Source: Luzula sylvatica
Taxonomy: Eukaryota; Streptophyta; Magnoliopsida; Poales; Juncaceae
Length of the DNA stretch: 64,000 nt
NCBI GenBank assembly: GCA_946800325.1
Contig: OX326958.1
Coordinates: forward strand, 11,232,001 to 11,296,000
Direction: 5' to 3'
This document shows, in pieces, positions 11,061 to 22,754 of the stretch. How positions within the stretch are numbered: position 1 is the first letter of the stretch; each line of letters opens with the position of its first letter. The translations under genes and the position numbers were made by a program. The notes beneath the pieces were generated by a model, which did no database searches, had not been told where the DNA came from, and worked only from the letters and a program-made list of their open reading frames with translations.

Positions 11061-11669
11061 GAGATTATAAAAAACATTTAACGTTCAAAAAATCTTAATT
11101 TTGACCATTGCTTATTTTCATGGATAAGTATGTAGCGAGTTCAAATTAATATACACGAACACATACACAAACCAAGTCATCAAAAATCCAAGTATAATTT
11201 TTATCATTGCTTATTTTCACGGACAAGTATTCAATTAGTCGAACATAGTATCATGATAGTTATCATTGCATGAGCATATGCACAAACCAAGCCACAGACA
11301 AACGCAAAAAAAAAAAAAAAGACGGTGAACCCTTTAGCAAAATTTGAGCATTGTATATTTGTATACCAATATAAATTTCCAAAAAAAAACTAAAAAGGCA
11401 ATTAAGATCAATACAAAATCAGGAGAAAACCTTAAATCAGTAATGATAACTTCGAATTATTACAATTTAATATACAAACACAAAACCTATACATGAAAAT
11501 AACACACATCGATAAAATCCATCGCATTAAAAAAAACCTCCTCCTAATCGACCGAATGTTCGTCAGCATTACACTTTCTTCACATTAATAAATATCCTAA
11601 TTATTTAATTAATTAATTAATTCACCATTCCTTAAACCCCTAAATCAATAACAATAATAAAAATACTCC
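11061..11669. other. Intergenic, 3' of the WRKY gene
   Basis: AT-rich. It contains short echoes of the upstream repeat (ACACAAACCAAG, TTTTCATGGATAAGTAT and TTTTCACGGACAAGTAT about 70 bases apart) and the probable 3' untranslated region of the WRKY gene nearest 11669. Nothing else recognised. Confidence 0.4.
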
Positions 11670-13320
11670 TTAAACCTCAAGTTTTATCTTCTCCACCACC
11701 GGCAATTCCTTCTTATTACTCTTATCATCACCATCATTGTTATTTTTAATATCAGTATTATTATTATTATTTTTATTATTATTATTATTATTATTGATAT
11801 TTTCTTCAGAAGAAGAAGACGAAGAAGAAGAGTTACAACTCATGCTAAGCAGAGTCTGAGCAGACTCGATCGTCTTTTTATCCTTCTCATTCCCCCCGGA
11901 TTTCAAATCCTTATTATTCTCCCTGGATTTCAAATCCTTGTTTTCACCGGATTTCAATTCCCGGTTCGGCTTAGGAGACTCGAGAGAACTTTTGATCGGT
12001 AATTCGTGATTATGTTTTCCTTCGTAAGTCACGACCACATTCTTCGAATCGTCAGGAGCCTTCTCCACGTGTTTTCGTACCGGACACCCCTCACTGGTAC
12101 ACCTGTAATAACTCCTACAAAACCCCCAAAAAAAAATATATATATTATTATAATAAATAATATTATTATTAACGATTATATTAAATAATGAAATTTACCG
12201 AGGATTAGGGTTTCCTTTGACGATCTTTTGACCGTACTTGCGCCACCTGTACCCGTCGCTGACCTGGCTGGCATTCTGCACGATTATTTTTTGCTCTCGT
12301 ACCGTTCTCAGTACCGGTATTGATGAACTCGGTGTTGGTGGTCCTTGAGTAGTAGTAACGTTCTGATTTTCAATTATCCTAATAAAAACATGAATTGATT
12401 AATTAATAAATAAAAATATATGTACATTTTTTAAAAATAAAAAATTGTACCGTTTCTTAATAACGGGTTCGGATTCTTCACCGCCCTTTCCACTCGGATC
12501 GCCTTCGCAATCACTAGAACAATACAACCGGTGATCTCCAGTATTTTCATCCTCTCCTCTGACCGCCTTATCACCTGAGGTCTCCAGTTCTTTCTTATTA
12601 TCCTTGACGAACCTGGTTTTTAGAGGGGGTTCATGATTGTGGGACCCGCGGTAAACAACCTCTCTGACGCGACCGTCAGTGCAGTGTTCGACTTTCTTTT
12701 TCGCCAAGCAACTCGAGTTCGTGCACCTGTAGTAGCTTCTGGAGTTATCACTGGACTTGACTTGTTTCTGGCCGTATTTTCTCCAGTTGTAACCATCACT
12801 GGAGGCTGCGGTTATCATCGCGTTGGGTGATTGGGCTTTCGGAGACTGGAGGAGTTGGGCTTGCGCAGTTACGCTTGCGAGTACTGCTTGGTGACTCATC
12901 GCAAATTTACCCTGAAAAAAATGAGAATTATTAGAATATAAATGAAATTAACAACAAATTCATCTCGAATGATTGTTAATTTACAGAATTGAACTCCCAG
13001 TTGCCTCGATTTCACCGAAAATTAAAAAGTTGACAAGTCAAATTTACTCCCTTACCCCCCAAAAAAATATAATAAAAAAAGGAAGCAGTCAAGAGTCAAA
13101 CTTTACTAACCGTAAAACCAGCAGGTTCGATGAAAAACCCAGGCGGAGGACCCAACACCGGTATCTCAACCGGCGGCAACGGATGTGACCCGGCCATAGC
13201 TCCGGCTAACAACTGTGAGAAACTCCTCTTTCCTTCCGTTTCTTCTTTAACAATAAACGGCTTAACTTCCGTAATTTCGCTAGGATCCGCCGGTACCACA
13301 CTGGGCTTCTCTGATGACAT
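11670..13320 (-). CDS. Group I WRKY transcription factor, four exons
   Basis: Exons on the minus strand are 13111-13320, 12451-12911, 12199-12378 and 11670-12114. All junctions are GT-AG and phases agree, giving 431 residues. An N-terminal [10 protein letters not shown] motif (about 34-43), common in group I WRKYs, precedes two WRKY domains with intact WRKYGQK (113-119 and 269-275). The first zinc site is C133-x4-C138-x22-H161-x-H163; the second is C289-x4-C294-x23-H318-x-H320. The last intron splits Arg284 just before SYYRC, the conserved intron of the C-terminal domain. Such factors bind W-boxes (TTGACC/T) in the nucleus, often in defence or stress responses; the second domain is usually the DNA binder. 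The C-terminal tail has a Ser run (379-386) and Asn-rich tracts (about 390-410) encoded by an ATT/AAT microsatellite. The exact orthologue is not claimed. Confidence 0.93.
13036..13099 (-). promoter_or_regulatory. W-box cluster in WRKY intron 1
   Basis: Three TTGACT cores on the minus (gene) strand lie at 13036-13041, 13087-13092 and 13094-13099, inside the 199 base first intron. Another TTGACT is upstream of the gene at 13664-13669 (plus strand). TTGACC/T is the WRKY binding site, so auto- or cross-regulation by WRKY proteins is plausible; the sequence alone does not prove it. Confidence 0.45.
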
Positions 13321-13500
13321 GAGAGCCGGTGAGGATATCTAGGGTTTGGAGCTCTCGAGAGATGAGAGAGAGAGAGAGGAGAGGTGAATTTGAGCTCTTA
13401 TGACTGGGTTTGGTTTTTTGTTCTTGGTGAAGGAAAGGGAAAGACAAAGCACTGACGCCGTTAATGTTGACGGAGATTGCTCCCGGATTTCTGTGCATTC
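13321..13500 (-). promoter_or_regulatory. 5' leader region of the WRKY gene
   Basis: Immediately upstream of the ATG on the minus strand is a pyrimidine/purine-skewed leader with a CCCTAGATATCC-like motif and a CT-rich run (13363-13382, GA on plus). Such CT tracts are common in plant leaders. No clear TATA box was assigned. Confidence 0.4.
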
Positions 13501-13979
13501 TACTTTGCGTCTCCTTTCAAATGAATGAGATTATATGAAATAATGACTCATTACATGGATTATAGTTTAAGGATATGCGTAGAGGATCTGGAAGAGGATA
13601 AAGGGCGGTAAGAGGGATGAGGTAGATTGGAAGACTGTCAGCCACTAAATAAGACTTTAATAGTTGACTGAATGTGGCGTTCGCATTAAATGCATGAGCT
13701 GTGTTATCTTTAAAGTTAGTTACTATTACTTGAAGTCTGAAGTTTCAAGGGAGAAGGTCTGGCCAAAGATTTCGTCTGGTGAGATGGTGACTTGGCGACT
13801 CGTTGCTCTTCGCCCTCGCCGTCGACTAGGAAAGAAGAACCTTTTTCAAGGGGGAAGGTCACGGACATTTGAGGTGGATTTGGATCTACGTTTGGTTAAA
13901 GTGGAAGATGAATATGATGAGGTTGCCTCTTGTGTTTATATCGAAGAGTCGTGCCAACGAAGAGACTCTCATTTATCAT
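13501..13979. other. Upstream intergenic region of the WRKY gene
   Basis: Moderate complexity. A 137-codon plus frame (13664-14077) runs into the adjacent minisatellite and has no recognisable domain, so it is not called. It contains one W-box core at 13664. Confidence 0.4.
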
Positions 13980-14215
13980 ATTTCTTTCATTTACGAGATT
14001 TGTATATAATTAACTTTCTTTCATCTACGAGATTCGCATATAATTATATTTCTTTCATTTACGAGATTCGCATATAATTATATTTCTTTCATTTACGAGA
14101 TTCGTACATAATTATATTTCTTTCATTTACGAGATTCGTATATAACTATATTTCTTTCATTTACGAGATTCTATATAATTATATTTCTTTCATTTACGAG
14201 ATTCGTATATTATTA
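13980..14215. repeat. Minisatellite, 34 bp unit x ~7
   Basis: Seven tandem copies of a unit with core TTTCTTTCATTTACGAGATT followed by CGTATATAATTATA. The central copies are nearly identical; edges are diverged and one copy lacks two bases. It lies about 650-900 bases upstream of the WRKY start. Confidence 0.9.
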
Positions 14216-17200
14216 AATATTAAATTAAAGAAATGAATAACTAAAGCTGAGTGGTTGACACAAACAAAAAGACCAAACATCCTATAAATTTTAGTATGTT
14301 TTCTCTCGGAATATCAAAAACCAGAACTTTATTGTTTACGTGCAAACTCGTATAATGGATCGATGTTTACAAAAATGTATTGTATCCAACTCGTCACATA
14401 TTCTGCTTAAAATATTGATTATGATAATGATATTATAAATGTTAAATGAGTCATTCTTTAATGAATGCTATCATCTATTTCGTATTTACTTAAGGGTCGT
14501 TCGGCAAGCGGAATTAATGGAGTGAAATTAAAACTGTCTAATCATCAAATGCTATCATTCTTTAATGAATGCTATCATCAAATGACATGTCGTAGACTGT
14601 CACGTAACAAATATAGCATGTCATAGATTGGTACGTCACAAATTAACTGTCTAATCATCAATTAATGGATAGAATGATCCAATTGAATCAAATTAAAAAA
14701 GATAAAAGACTTGATTGACCAAATTAAAAACGTAAATTACTTGATTGACCAAATAAAAACATTAGAGATTTGATTGAACTTTTGATGAAAGATAAGAGAC
14801 CAAAAATAAAAAAATCATAAATAAATAAAAAAAATAAAAATTATTGAAATAAAATTGTTGTAAGGTAGTAAAAATAATATTATCAACTCATCAAAAATTT
14901 CATCTGACTAAATATTATGAAATGAAAGTGAATATTTTAGTAAAATATGAGATTATTTAAAAAAAAAATGAAATAAAACATATGCATTTATAATGAGATA
15001 TAATATACAAAACATAGCAAACCAAAAAAAATAATCGAAATTAAATAAATTGGGGAAAAATATTGACAAATTAAATTAGAAATAGTGTAAATTCATATTT
15101 ATATAGTGATTATTATTTATTATTTATTATTTATTTCATTTTAACGTTGTTTAAATCAATAAAAAAAAATCCAAGATTTCACAAAAATAACAAGGATTCA
15201 TGGTGTAAAGCTTAAATAAAAGAACATGTCCAAGCAAAGAAGATAAAATGACCAAGACAATAGAGGACCAGGAGAACTTTATCTTCCGTTTACCCTCAGT
15301 AACGCCCAATCAGTAAATTATTTTAACCCTTGTATATATTATTTATTTAATATTTATATACAGTAATTATAGTAATAATAGTAAGAAGAAGGAGATAATA
15401 AAGTGATAAAGTTAACTCTGTGTTCTGGTCTTCGGAGTAGTACATTTTGTTCTTTGACTCGTTTATTTATTTATTTTACCATCCTTTTTATCTCCCCAAA
15501 ACTATTTTTTTACTTTTACTGTGGTGGTAAAAATAAAATTGAGTTATTTTTGTATATTTAGGCCTACATTTTTTTATAATTGGGCTTCAAATTACAACAT
15601 AGAAGAAGTTTTGCATTAAATTGGGCTTCGAATTGTTTCAAATTTTATTTGATAAGACCTAAAATAGAACTATTGTAATAATTTGGGCTTTTGTATTATT
15701 GGGTATATTATAATGATTATTAGGGTTTAATAGGAAATAAAAAATAGGGGGTTATAATGAAAAAGGACTGCAAACAAATGCATGCTGTTCCCCCTTTGAG
15801 AGTATTGAATGATGCAGGCTGAGAAAGCAAGCAATCAATGAGAGTTTGAATCTTTTTTTTGCTTTGCAATGTAATTATATATCTTTTGAAAGTATATTTA
15901 TGAAAAAGGCTGCATGTATCAAAGATTCATTATTCTAAGTGTATATAAAGAGATTTTTTAATGTATATTAAGTTATTAACTATAAGACTGCATGCATCGA
16001 CGTAATCGTTTATTATCACAAAAGGAAAATACCCGCGACATACGTTATAAACGTATAATAGACTTCTAAAAAACATTCGATTTAGCGGACTTTAGAGTCA
16101 AAAGACTTCTTGAATAAATAGATAATATGGATTCACAATCTTCTCATCTCATTCAGATATTAAACGAAAATAAACAATATTGACGGACTGTGGCGGATTT
16201 TGAACAGATTTGTTCAGGGAGTCAGAATATAATCAAACCAAATAGTACTATAGAAAAAAAAAATCTTGGAGAGGCAGTACACAGATTTCGAATCTAACAT
16301 ACTCAATACACTAAATTATTTGTACTATAAACTACTGATCCAAATGAAAGATATGTTTTCGTATTTGAATTCGAGATCGCTAAAGGTAGTGAACATGTGT
16401 ATACACTTTTAAGATTGAAAGTTGTTGGCATGTATAAAATATACTCTAGGATTTTAAGGTTGTCGACATGTTCTTAGAGGATACTAACAACGTTATATTA
16501 TGAATTAGTATGATTTGAGGAGAAAAAATATCCCTTCTGTTAATAGTAGTTATAATAGTCACGATAGCTTGTAAGGCATTTCATATTTGTCACGAGGTTA
16601 AAGTCGAGATATGGTGATGAATTGAGATGGGTAATTGTATCATTTCATTTAAATGACATTTAGGAGATATATTTAGTTAATTAGATTTTTTTATTATGAC
16701 AATGATGATTTATTTTTTTATTTAAACATAGGCCTAATAACTAATTGGAATTTTTTTCACATTATCTCTTCTTTGTTTGAATATGATTTGAAAAAAATAA
16801 TATACCATAGAATCACCGATTCAGGAACAAATGATAATATCTCTTCTACATCATCAAAATTGGGATATTTTTTGGATATTTTTAAAAATTATCATTCTTT
16901 TACAATCAATTGAGTATATTAGACGATATAGCAACACTTTTGCAACATCCAAATTTAACAAATATTTTTCTCTGTGTATCATAATATCATTCATAATACC
17001 ATACTACGATACTGTAATAATAAAATAGTATCATGAAAATAATCTAAAATATATAGTATCTGTATGAGAAATTTGTTTAGTTATCGTATAAACTTTTCAA
17101 TTAATTTATCTCTATTTTATGTCTAGGTGGAAAAACTCATTGAGAGTTCAAAAAGCAAAACAAAATAATGTGCAAAGTTTAGCATCCAAACTGCGATATG

Positions 17201-17619
17201 TATCGCGCTATATCATTCCTATAATGTGTTACTTGCAACACTGCTAATATAACAAAGACGAACATTGAAAATCAATATCAATAATTTGAAAAGAAAGTTA
17301 AAAAAAAATGTTCGATAGAAGAAATGAGAAAAAAGTATAATATTAGGGAAATTAAGTTATAGTTAATTGGGTAGTTGTTACGTGAGAATCAGATCAGATT
17401 CTTGTAATATTTTGATAATTTAAAATGGTTGAGAATTTGTATTGTAACACACCGAAAAATATTCATATAGTTAAATGGGTAGTTACATGAGAATCATATT
17501 CCTTGTACTTAACGTGTTAACATGTCATACTGATGAATGAATAAGCGCATTAATTAGTCTACCAAACTATATTATATAGTTAAAAAGAATTATATTTTAT
17601 ATTTTCTATAAGGAAACGA
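14216..17619. other. Gene-free AT-rich intergenic DNA
   Basis: No frame with a recognisable domain. A GGGTCGTTCGGCAAGCGG motif near 14494 resembles a hAT/PIF-type MITE end, and short direct repeats (AATGCTATCATC, AACTGTCTAATCATCAA) follow to 14670. At 16629-16815, GGGTAATTGTAT on the left and ACCATAGAATCACC on the right resemble the ends of the MITE at 10775-10969, but no flanking duplication was found. The rest shows nothing specific. Confidence 0.4.
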
Positions 17620-18215
17620 TTGTGCACTCCATTGGTATACATTTTCATACGCACGTCATCAATAAAAGAGCTGCACGTGATAATAATTTTTTTTTTACCG
17701 GATTTTATGCACTCTGACACATTCCAGAACGCTCGCCGTCTCTCATCAAAATTTTATATCTTATTTAAATGTATGATATATCTTTATGTGTTATACCTTT
17801 TTTGATATACCTTATATTTTTTAATGTATATTATATCTTTTTTAAATATAATACATGATATTTTGTTTACATCTATGACATATTTTTGTTTGTTATATAT
17901 TTCTAGACGTATCATATACATTAATATATATGATACGCATTTTTTCAAATACAAATACATGTTATGTTTTTTATATGTATAATATAATTTTATGTATGTA
18001 CGATATATTTTTTTAAGATAGTCTTTTTACATGAGTGAATCAGATTCATACATTTTGTATGTCAATTTATACTTTTTTGCGACATGCGTTTCAAGTGTAC
18101 GAATACAGTCAAAATTGAAAAAATACAATCAAAACTGAAAAAATCAAATTATCATACGTCATGTTTTTATTGATGACATGAATTGATACAATAAATTCAT
18201 GAAATGCATTAGTCC
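17620..18215. mobile_element. MITE candidate with inverted ends
   Basis: GTCATCAATAAAA near 17656 is matched in inverted orientation by TTTTTATTGATGAC near 18163, with partial similarity extending outward (ATTGGTATACATTTTCAT against its counterpart) and inward (GATAAT). The body is AT-rich with many ATACAT/TATATTT motifs. No clean target duplication was found, so borders are approximate. Confidence 0.45.
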
Positions 18216-19209
18216 TCTTTAGTATAATAAACTAATAAAGGGTCTTGCAATATATACACTTATTGCCCTAGTGGCCTAACTTGAATTGCTTTGGCACGAA
18301 GGAATTAACTTAATGAGGATGACTTTTCCCCACCATTGTTAAACTATGAGCACCATGATTTCAAATTTTAAACACATTTGAGTCTTATAGTAAAGACCCT
18401 TTTGTTTTGTGCATTGAGCTTTTTCTCTATTTGTTTATCATTTTGGCCTATTTTAGCTGGCATTATTTTTTGCAAAAAGATGCCACTTTCTCAAAATTAT
18501 CAACACTTTAATGATCAGTAAGAAAGTTCCAGTCTTTTGGAAGAGGAGTGATCCCCAATAACGAGCTTTCATTAATTAACTACTTAATTATCATGTTGCT
18601 ATATGTATGGTTAGAGTGTACCCAAAAAATATAATATCATAAAAACATTCTCATTTTTTTCCTTTGTCATTTTGATTTTGATAAATAGTAACCAACATAA
18701 CTGATTTGAACATAAAAAAGAGCATGTTATTAAATGATGAAAAAAACAATAGTTTATATATTTTATTAGAACAATATACCAACATGTTAAATATTATAAT
18801 TTTCTTACTTTAGAGAGGTCTATAATTCTATAATTGTAATGATTATTTAATGAAAAAAAGAGATTTAGAACAATTTGACTAAAAATGACAGGAGGGAAAA
18901 TTATAATCACAATTTGATTAAGAAAGAGAGATAAAAGACAATTTAACTACGAAAATTTGTTTTGATTAAATAATAAATAAATGTGAGGGAAGGGATTATT
19001 GAACCTTACCACTAAATTAGCACTTTGCTTTGATAAAATGAGAAGTTGTAAAATATAATTATAGTATATACCAATCCATAATTTTCTAATAACGGTATTG
19101 CCAACTAAAATTTCATTAATAAGAAAAAATATATTAGCATATATGCACACAAATAATTATAAAATAGCACTCTCAAGCTACTAAATATTGAAATCTAAAT
19201 GAGCCAATA
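18216..19209. other. Gene-free AT-rich intergenic DNA
   Basis: No domain-bearing frame, RNA gene or clear repeat structure was recognised. Confidence 0.4.
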
Positions 19210-20146
19210 ATCTAGGAGTGTACGTACGTCGGATTGGATGATTTTCTATCGAAACTATAACACAACCTAGTTAGAACGGATTTTTATTTTTTCAGCCCAA
19301 CCCAACCCATGATATTTATAAATATATTGAAACTAATATTGACCGGGTTGGACGGTTTAGGCGGGTTAGCCGGATTTTTTTTGCTAACTTACGTACTATA
19401 ATGATATATGTTCGTATGTTAAAAAAAATATATATACAACAACACTTATATTTTTAATTAAATCCTCGAAATATCTTTAATAAAGACACAAATCACAATT
19501 AAACATATATAATCAACATCTCATTATATTTAACTCATCCATGTGACTATAAATATAAGACACATATTATATAAAATTTTTTTAAGTTCAGACAAATTAC
19601 ATATTTCATGGAAAAACTGATATAATGATATTATAAAGAAATTAAAACTTATTATTAAATAGAACAAAATAAAAACCATACTCTTAATTGGAACAAAAAA
19701 ATAAAAAAGACGAATACCCATTTTTTGTCAGAAAACATGTCATGTATGTTTTAAGTTAAAAATGTTTGTATTTTAATTTAAGAAAATTGATTACTTGGAA
19801 AACATAATACTCATATAAGATAAAAAAAAATAAGATACCATCTAATATAATATCGGAAAGAAATAAATATAAATTATGACAATATAATTTTAAAAAAAAT
19901 AACACATCATATAATTTATAATAAAAATAAAAACAATTAATTGGAAATTTGGAGTTGCATCGGGATTGAGTTAATACGGGTTTTCAATTTCAAATCCGTG
20001 ACATGACCTATATTTCCGGGTTTCTCAAAATTTCAATCCTGACCCGACCCCACAACTTCGAAACCTGCAAAAAAAAATGGGTCGGATCGGTCCGGATTAG
20101 ACGGGTTGGGCGGGTCGAAGAATTTCCACCCGTACAGTAATTTATT
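19210..20146. repeat. Possible hAT-like non-autonomous element with CGGGTTGGG-type ends
   Basis: The left edge reads TAGGAGTGTACG and the first 180 bases contain GGGTTGGACGG and CCCAACCCAACCC. The last 150 bases contain GACCCGACCCCA and GACGGGTTGGGCGGGTCG and end near CCCGTACAGTA. Such opposed GGGTTGG/CCAACCC-rich ends around an AT-rich core are common in plant hAT-like repeats. Terminal matching is weak and no duplication is evident. Confidence 0.35.
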
Positions 20147-20539
20147 TGGTGAAGCCAATTTTATTACAAAAAAATAGAACTCATGGTAACATAATAAATG
20201 AATTTATGTGGCCAAATTGGGGGTCTTGATGAGTAATATACTAATAGTATAATTTTAACTCCATTTATTGTAAGAGCTCCTAAAGAAAAGCACAAGTCAA
20301 AATTCGAAATTATATATCAAATATTCACAGCAACCAAAACATTCACACCAAACCATATGCCAGACTCATTAATTACCGAAGACTCCTATTTTTGTTCTAG
20401 TAAAATGGAGAAATTTGCAAAAATGTCCCTTCATTTCGGAAAAAAAATACAAATGATGATTCGTGTTGATAAACAATGCAAAATTATATATACTGGTAAT
20501 TATGTATATTCAATTATTACAATAAACTAGTCTTTGATT

Positions 20540-21570
20540 TTTTTTTGAAAAACTAAAGAGGCGAAGCCTCTTTTAATATATTAAAGCAAAGTTTAATACA
20601 TTGGTGCGATTTTACATGATTAATGTAAAAATGTAGTTTCGCAAAAATAAATTATAATTGCAAAAGTAAGATACATGCCGAGAGATGATGCTTTCGGCCA
20701 TCCTTAGACGAACGCAACCTCCCTCTGCCCTTGGTTTGCCACGCGAGCTCGGATTGTCATCGAAGCCGTCACCGTCGCTGTCGCGGCCCGTCGCTCTCGG
20801 ACTCGCCCCCAGACTCGCCCCAGACTCGGCCGTCGCTCTCGGCCTCGCCCCAGACTCGCCCCAGACTCGTCCCAGACTCGCCCCAGACTCGGCACCAGCC
20901 TCGCGATTTTTCGATTTCCCTTTTTCCCTTCCCGCCTTTTCCTTTCGTCGCCCTTTTGCCTCCACTCCAAAATTGGCCCGAGTTTTTGCTCTTCGAGGAG
21001 CTCCAAAATCGTCCCGATGGCGTCCTCGAACCAGCGTCCTCGAACCAGCGTCTGGCGCAGCAGATCGAATCAGCCTCGAACCAGCGCCTGAACCAGCCTG
21101 ATTCAGCCCCTTCTTGTCCCTGAAACAGCCCCGAACCAGCGCCTGAACCAGCCTCAGCAGCCTGACAGTAAGCCGCCGCAGCAGAAAGATTCAGCCCCTT
21201 TCTGCCCCTGATTTAGCAGCCTCATTCAGCCCCTTCTTGCCCCTTCTTCTTGCCCCTTCTCCTTGCCCCTTCTTGCGCCTTCTCCTTGCCCCTTCGTATC
21301 CGTGGAGGCGGCGGCTAGGGTTCCTTCGCGCCGTTCGTCCTTCGCCCTTCGCACCGTTCCTTCGCGCAGCCGTTCCTGCACCGTTCGTCCTTTGTCCTTC
21401 GCGTCGTTCCTTCGCGCAACCGGCCGCGTTCCTTCGCGTCGTTTCTTCGCGCCGTTCCTTCGCGTCTCCAGGAGGTGCTGCAGAGAGGAGGGGATGGAGG
21501 CGGCTAAGGTTTGCCTCCACCCCCAAAATCGCCTCTAGGAGCGGCTAGGGTTTCGCTCCCTCCTTTCGCC
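20540..21570 (-). mobile_element. Poly(A)-tailed retroposon with perfect 15 bp target-site duplication
   Basis: The 15 bases AACTAGTCTTTGATT stand immediately on both sides (20525-20539 and 21571-21585). Read on the minus strand the insert starts GGCGAAAGGAGGGAGCGAAA, runs through ~850 bases of GC-rich sequence, then AT-rich sequence and a GAGGCTTCGCCTC hairpin, and ends in a run of A next to the duplication. A long variable duplication plus poly(A) tail means L1-type target-primed insertion. The GC-rich body has short tandem motifs (CGCCCCAGACTCG; CCTTCGCGCCGTTC; CGAACCAGCG, as read on plus) and open frames that are composition artefacts. No reverse transcriptase is present, so it is either a LINE deleted internally or a non-autonomous retroposon. 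The abrupt composition change matches the borders. Confidence 0.85.
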
Positions 21571-21585
21571 AACTAGTCTTTGATT

Positions 21586-22754
21586 AATGATATAGTTTAG
21601 CTAATGAAAGTTTGAAATCAATTTTGGGTGATTGGAATTTTGAATTAAGCAAGGGTTTCTGCAAATTGGGCACAATGCAAGGTATATTATGTGAATTTCT
21701 TAATTTATATGCTATATAATAAGAACAATAAACTAGGAAATGCATGATAATACATGCACTTATAAGTTATTGTACACCGAAATTTCGGAATAAAAAAAAA
21801 GAGAGTGGTGGACCAAGGATGGTGATTTTGGCATTTGACTAATAGTAATGATGGATTAATATTTAATAACGCAAGCTTCTTATTGTTGGTAAACTTGGTC
21901 TGCATTAAATTTTTCATGGCTAATCATCATGTTCATTAGAGTTAAATCCAGAACAAGGAACATATCATCATAATTAAGGTTAATATTTAATATTATCATT
22001 TTATCAGTAAGGAACATAATGTATGATGATTCATGCATATTAATAAGGGATAATGATGTTGTTGTGTAGATAATTCAGGGCTATAAATATAATGCACTAG
22101 TTTTCATAAAATTAGCATTACTAATATTTGATTCAAGGGCTTAAAGACTTTGGTTTAAAAAAACATTTTTTATTTTATAAATATTTTTAAATTTCAACAG
22201 AATAGATTATTTGTATAGTTAAAAGTGGCATATTATTACAAAACCATGATTGATGTTTTTTTGTTTGTTTATAATTATTAAGTTGAAGACACTAATATTT
22301 GGCAGTGGATCAATTCAATAATCATTTTGTTTAGGACTTAATGGTAAGCCATGTTTAAGCCAAGAAATATTAAATGTTTGGCAACATGATTTTGGTTGGT
22401 GTGAATGCATGGTCAACAGCTAATTACTAGGAGAAGGTTGTATCAATTGGAGCCATTTGGGAAAATCATTTCACATGTGACCTCATTCATAATTGCAATT
22501 AGTACTTAAAACTAATTTATTTAACACTCATCATTAACAGAATAAAGTTAGAGATAGGCTGTCTCCATACTTCTCTCATTAAAAAATACATGGCATAATA
22601 TTTAGTGAATTTAGAGACAATTTCGCACAATTTCGCTGAAAAAGAGAGAGCCATACAAAATTTCATTAGATGGTGAAAACACACTTTTAATTTACAAAAA
22701 CCTCATTAGATATAGTCAACAACTTGAAAAACTTCTATCATAATTAAAATTTCA
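21586..22754. other. Intergenic, 3' of the receptor kinase
   Basis: AT-rich with no domain-bearing frame. The part nearest 22754 should contain the 3' untranslated region of the minus-strand kinase gene. Nothing else was recognised. Confidence 0.4.

Noticed and set aside
13664..14077. 137-codon frame upstream of the WRKY gene
   Set aside because: Its second half is the translated 34 bp minisatellite and the first half has no domain.
16629..16815. Second copy of the 195 bp MITE
   Set aside because: Ends are similar but diverged and the 9 bp flanks do not match; kept only as a remark in the intergenic entry.
20612..21548. Several 90-138 codon frames on both strands
   Set aside because: They are Pro/Ser/Ala/Arg-rich products of GC-rich tandem motifs in the retroposon; mutually overlapping on both strands.
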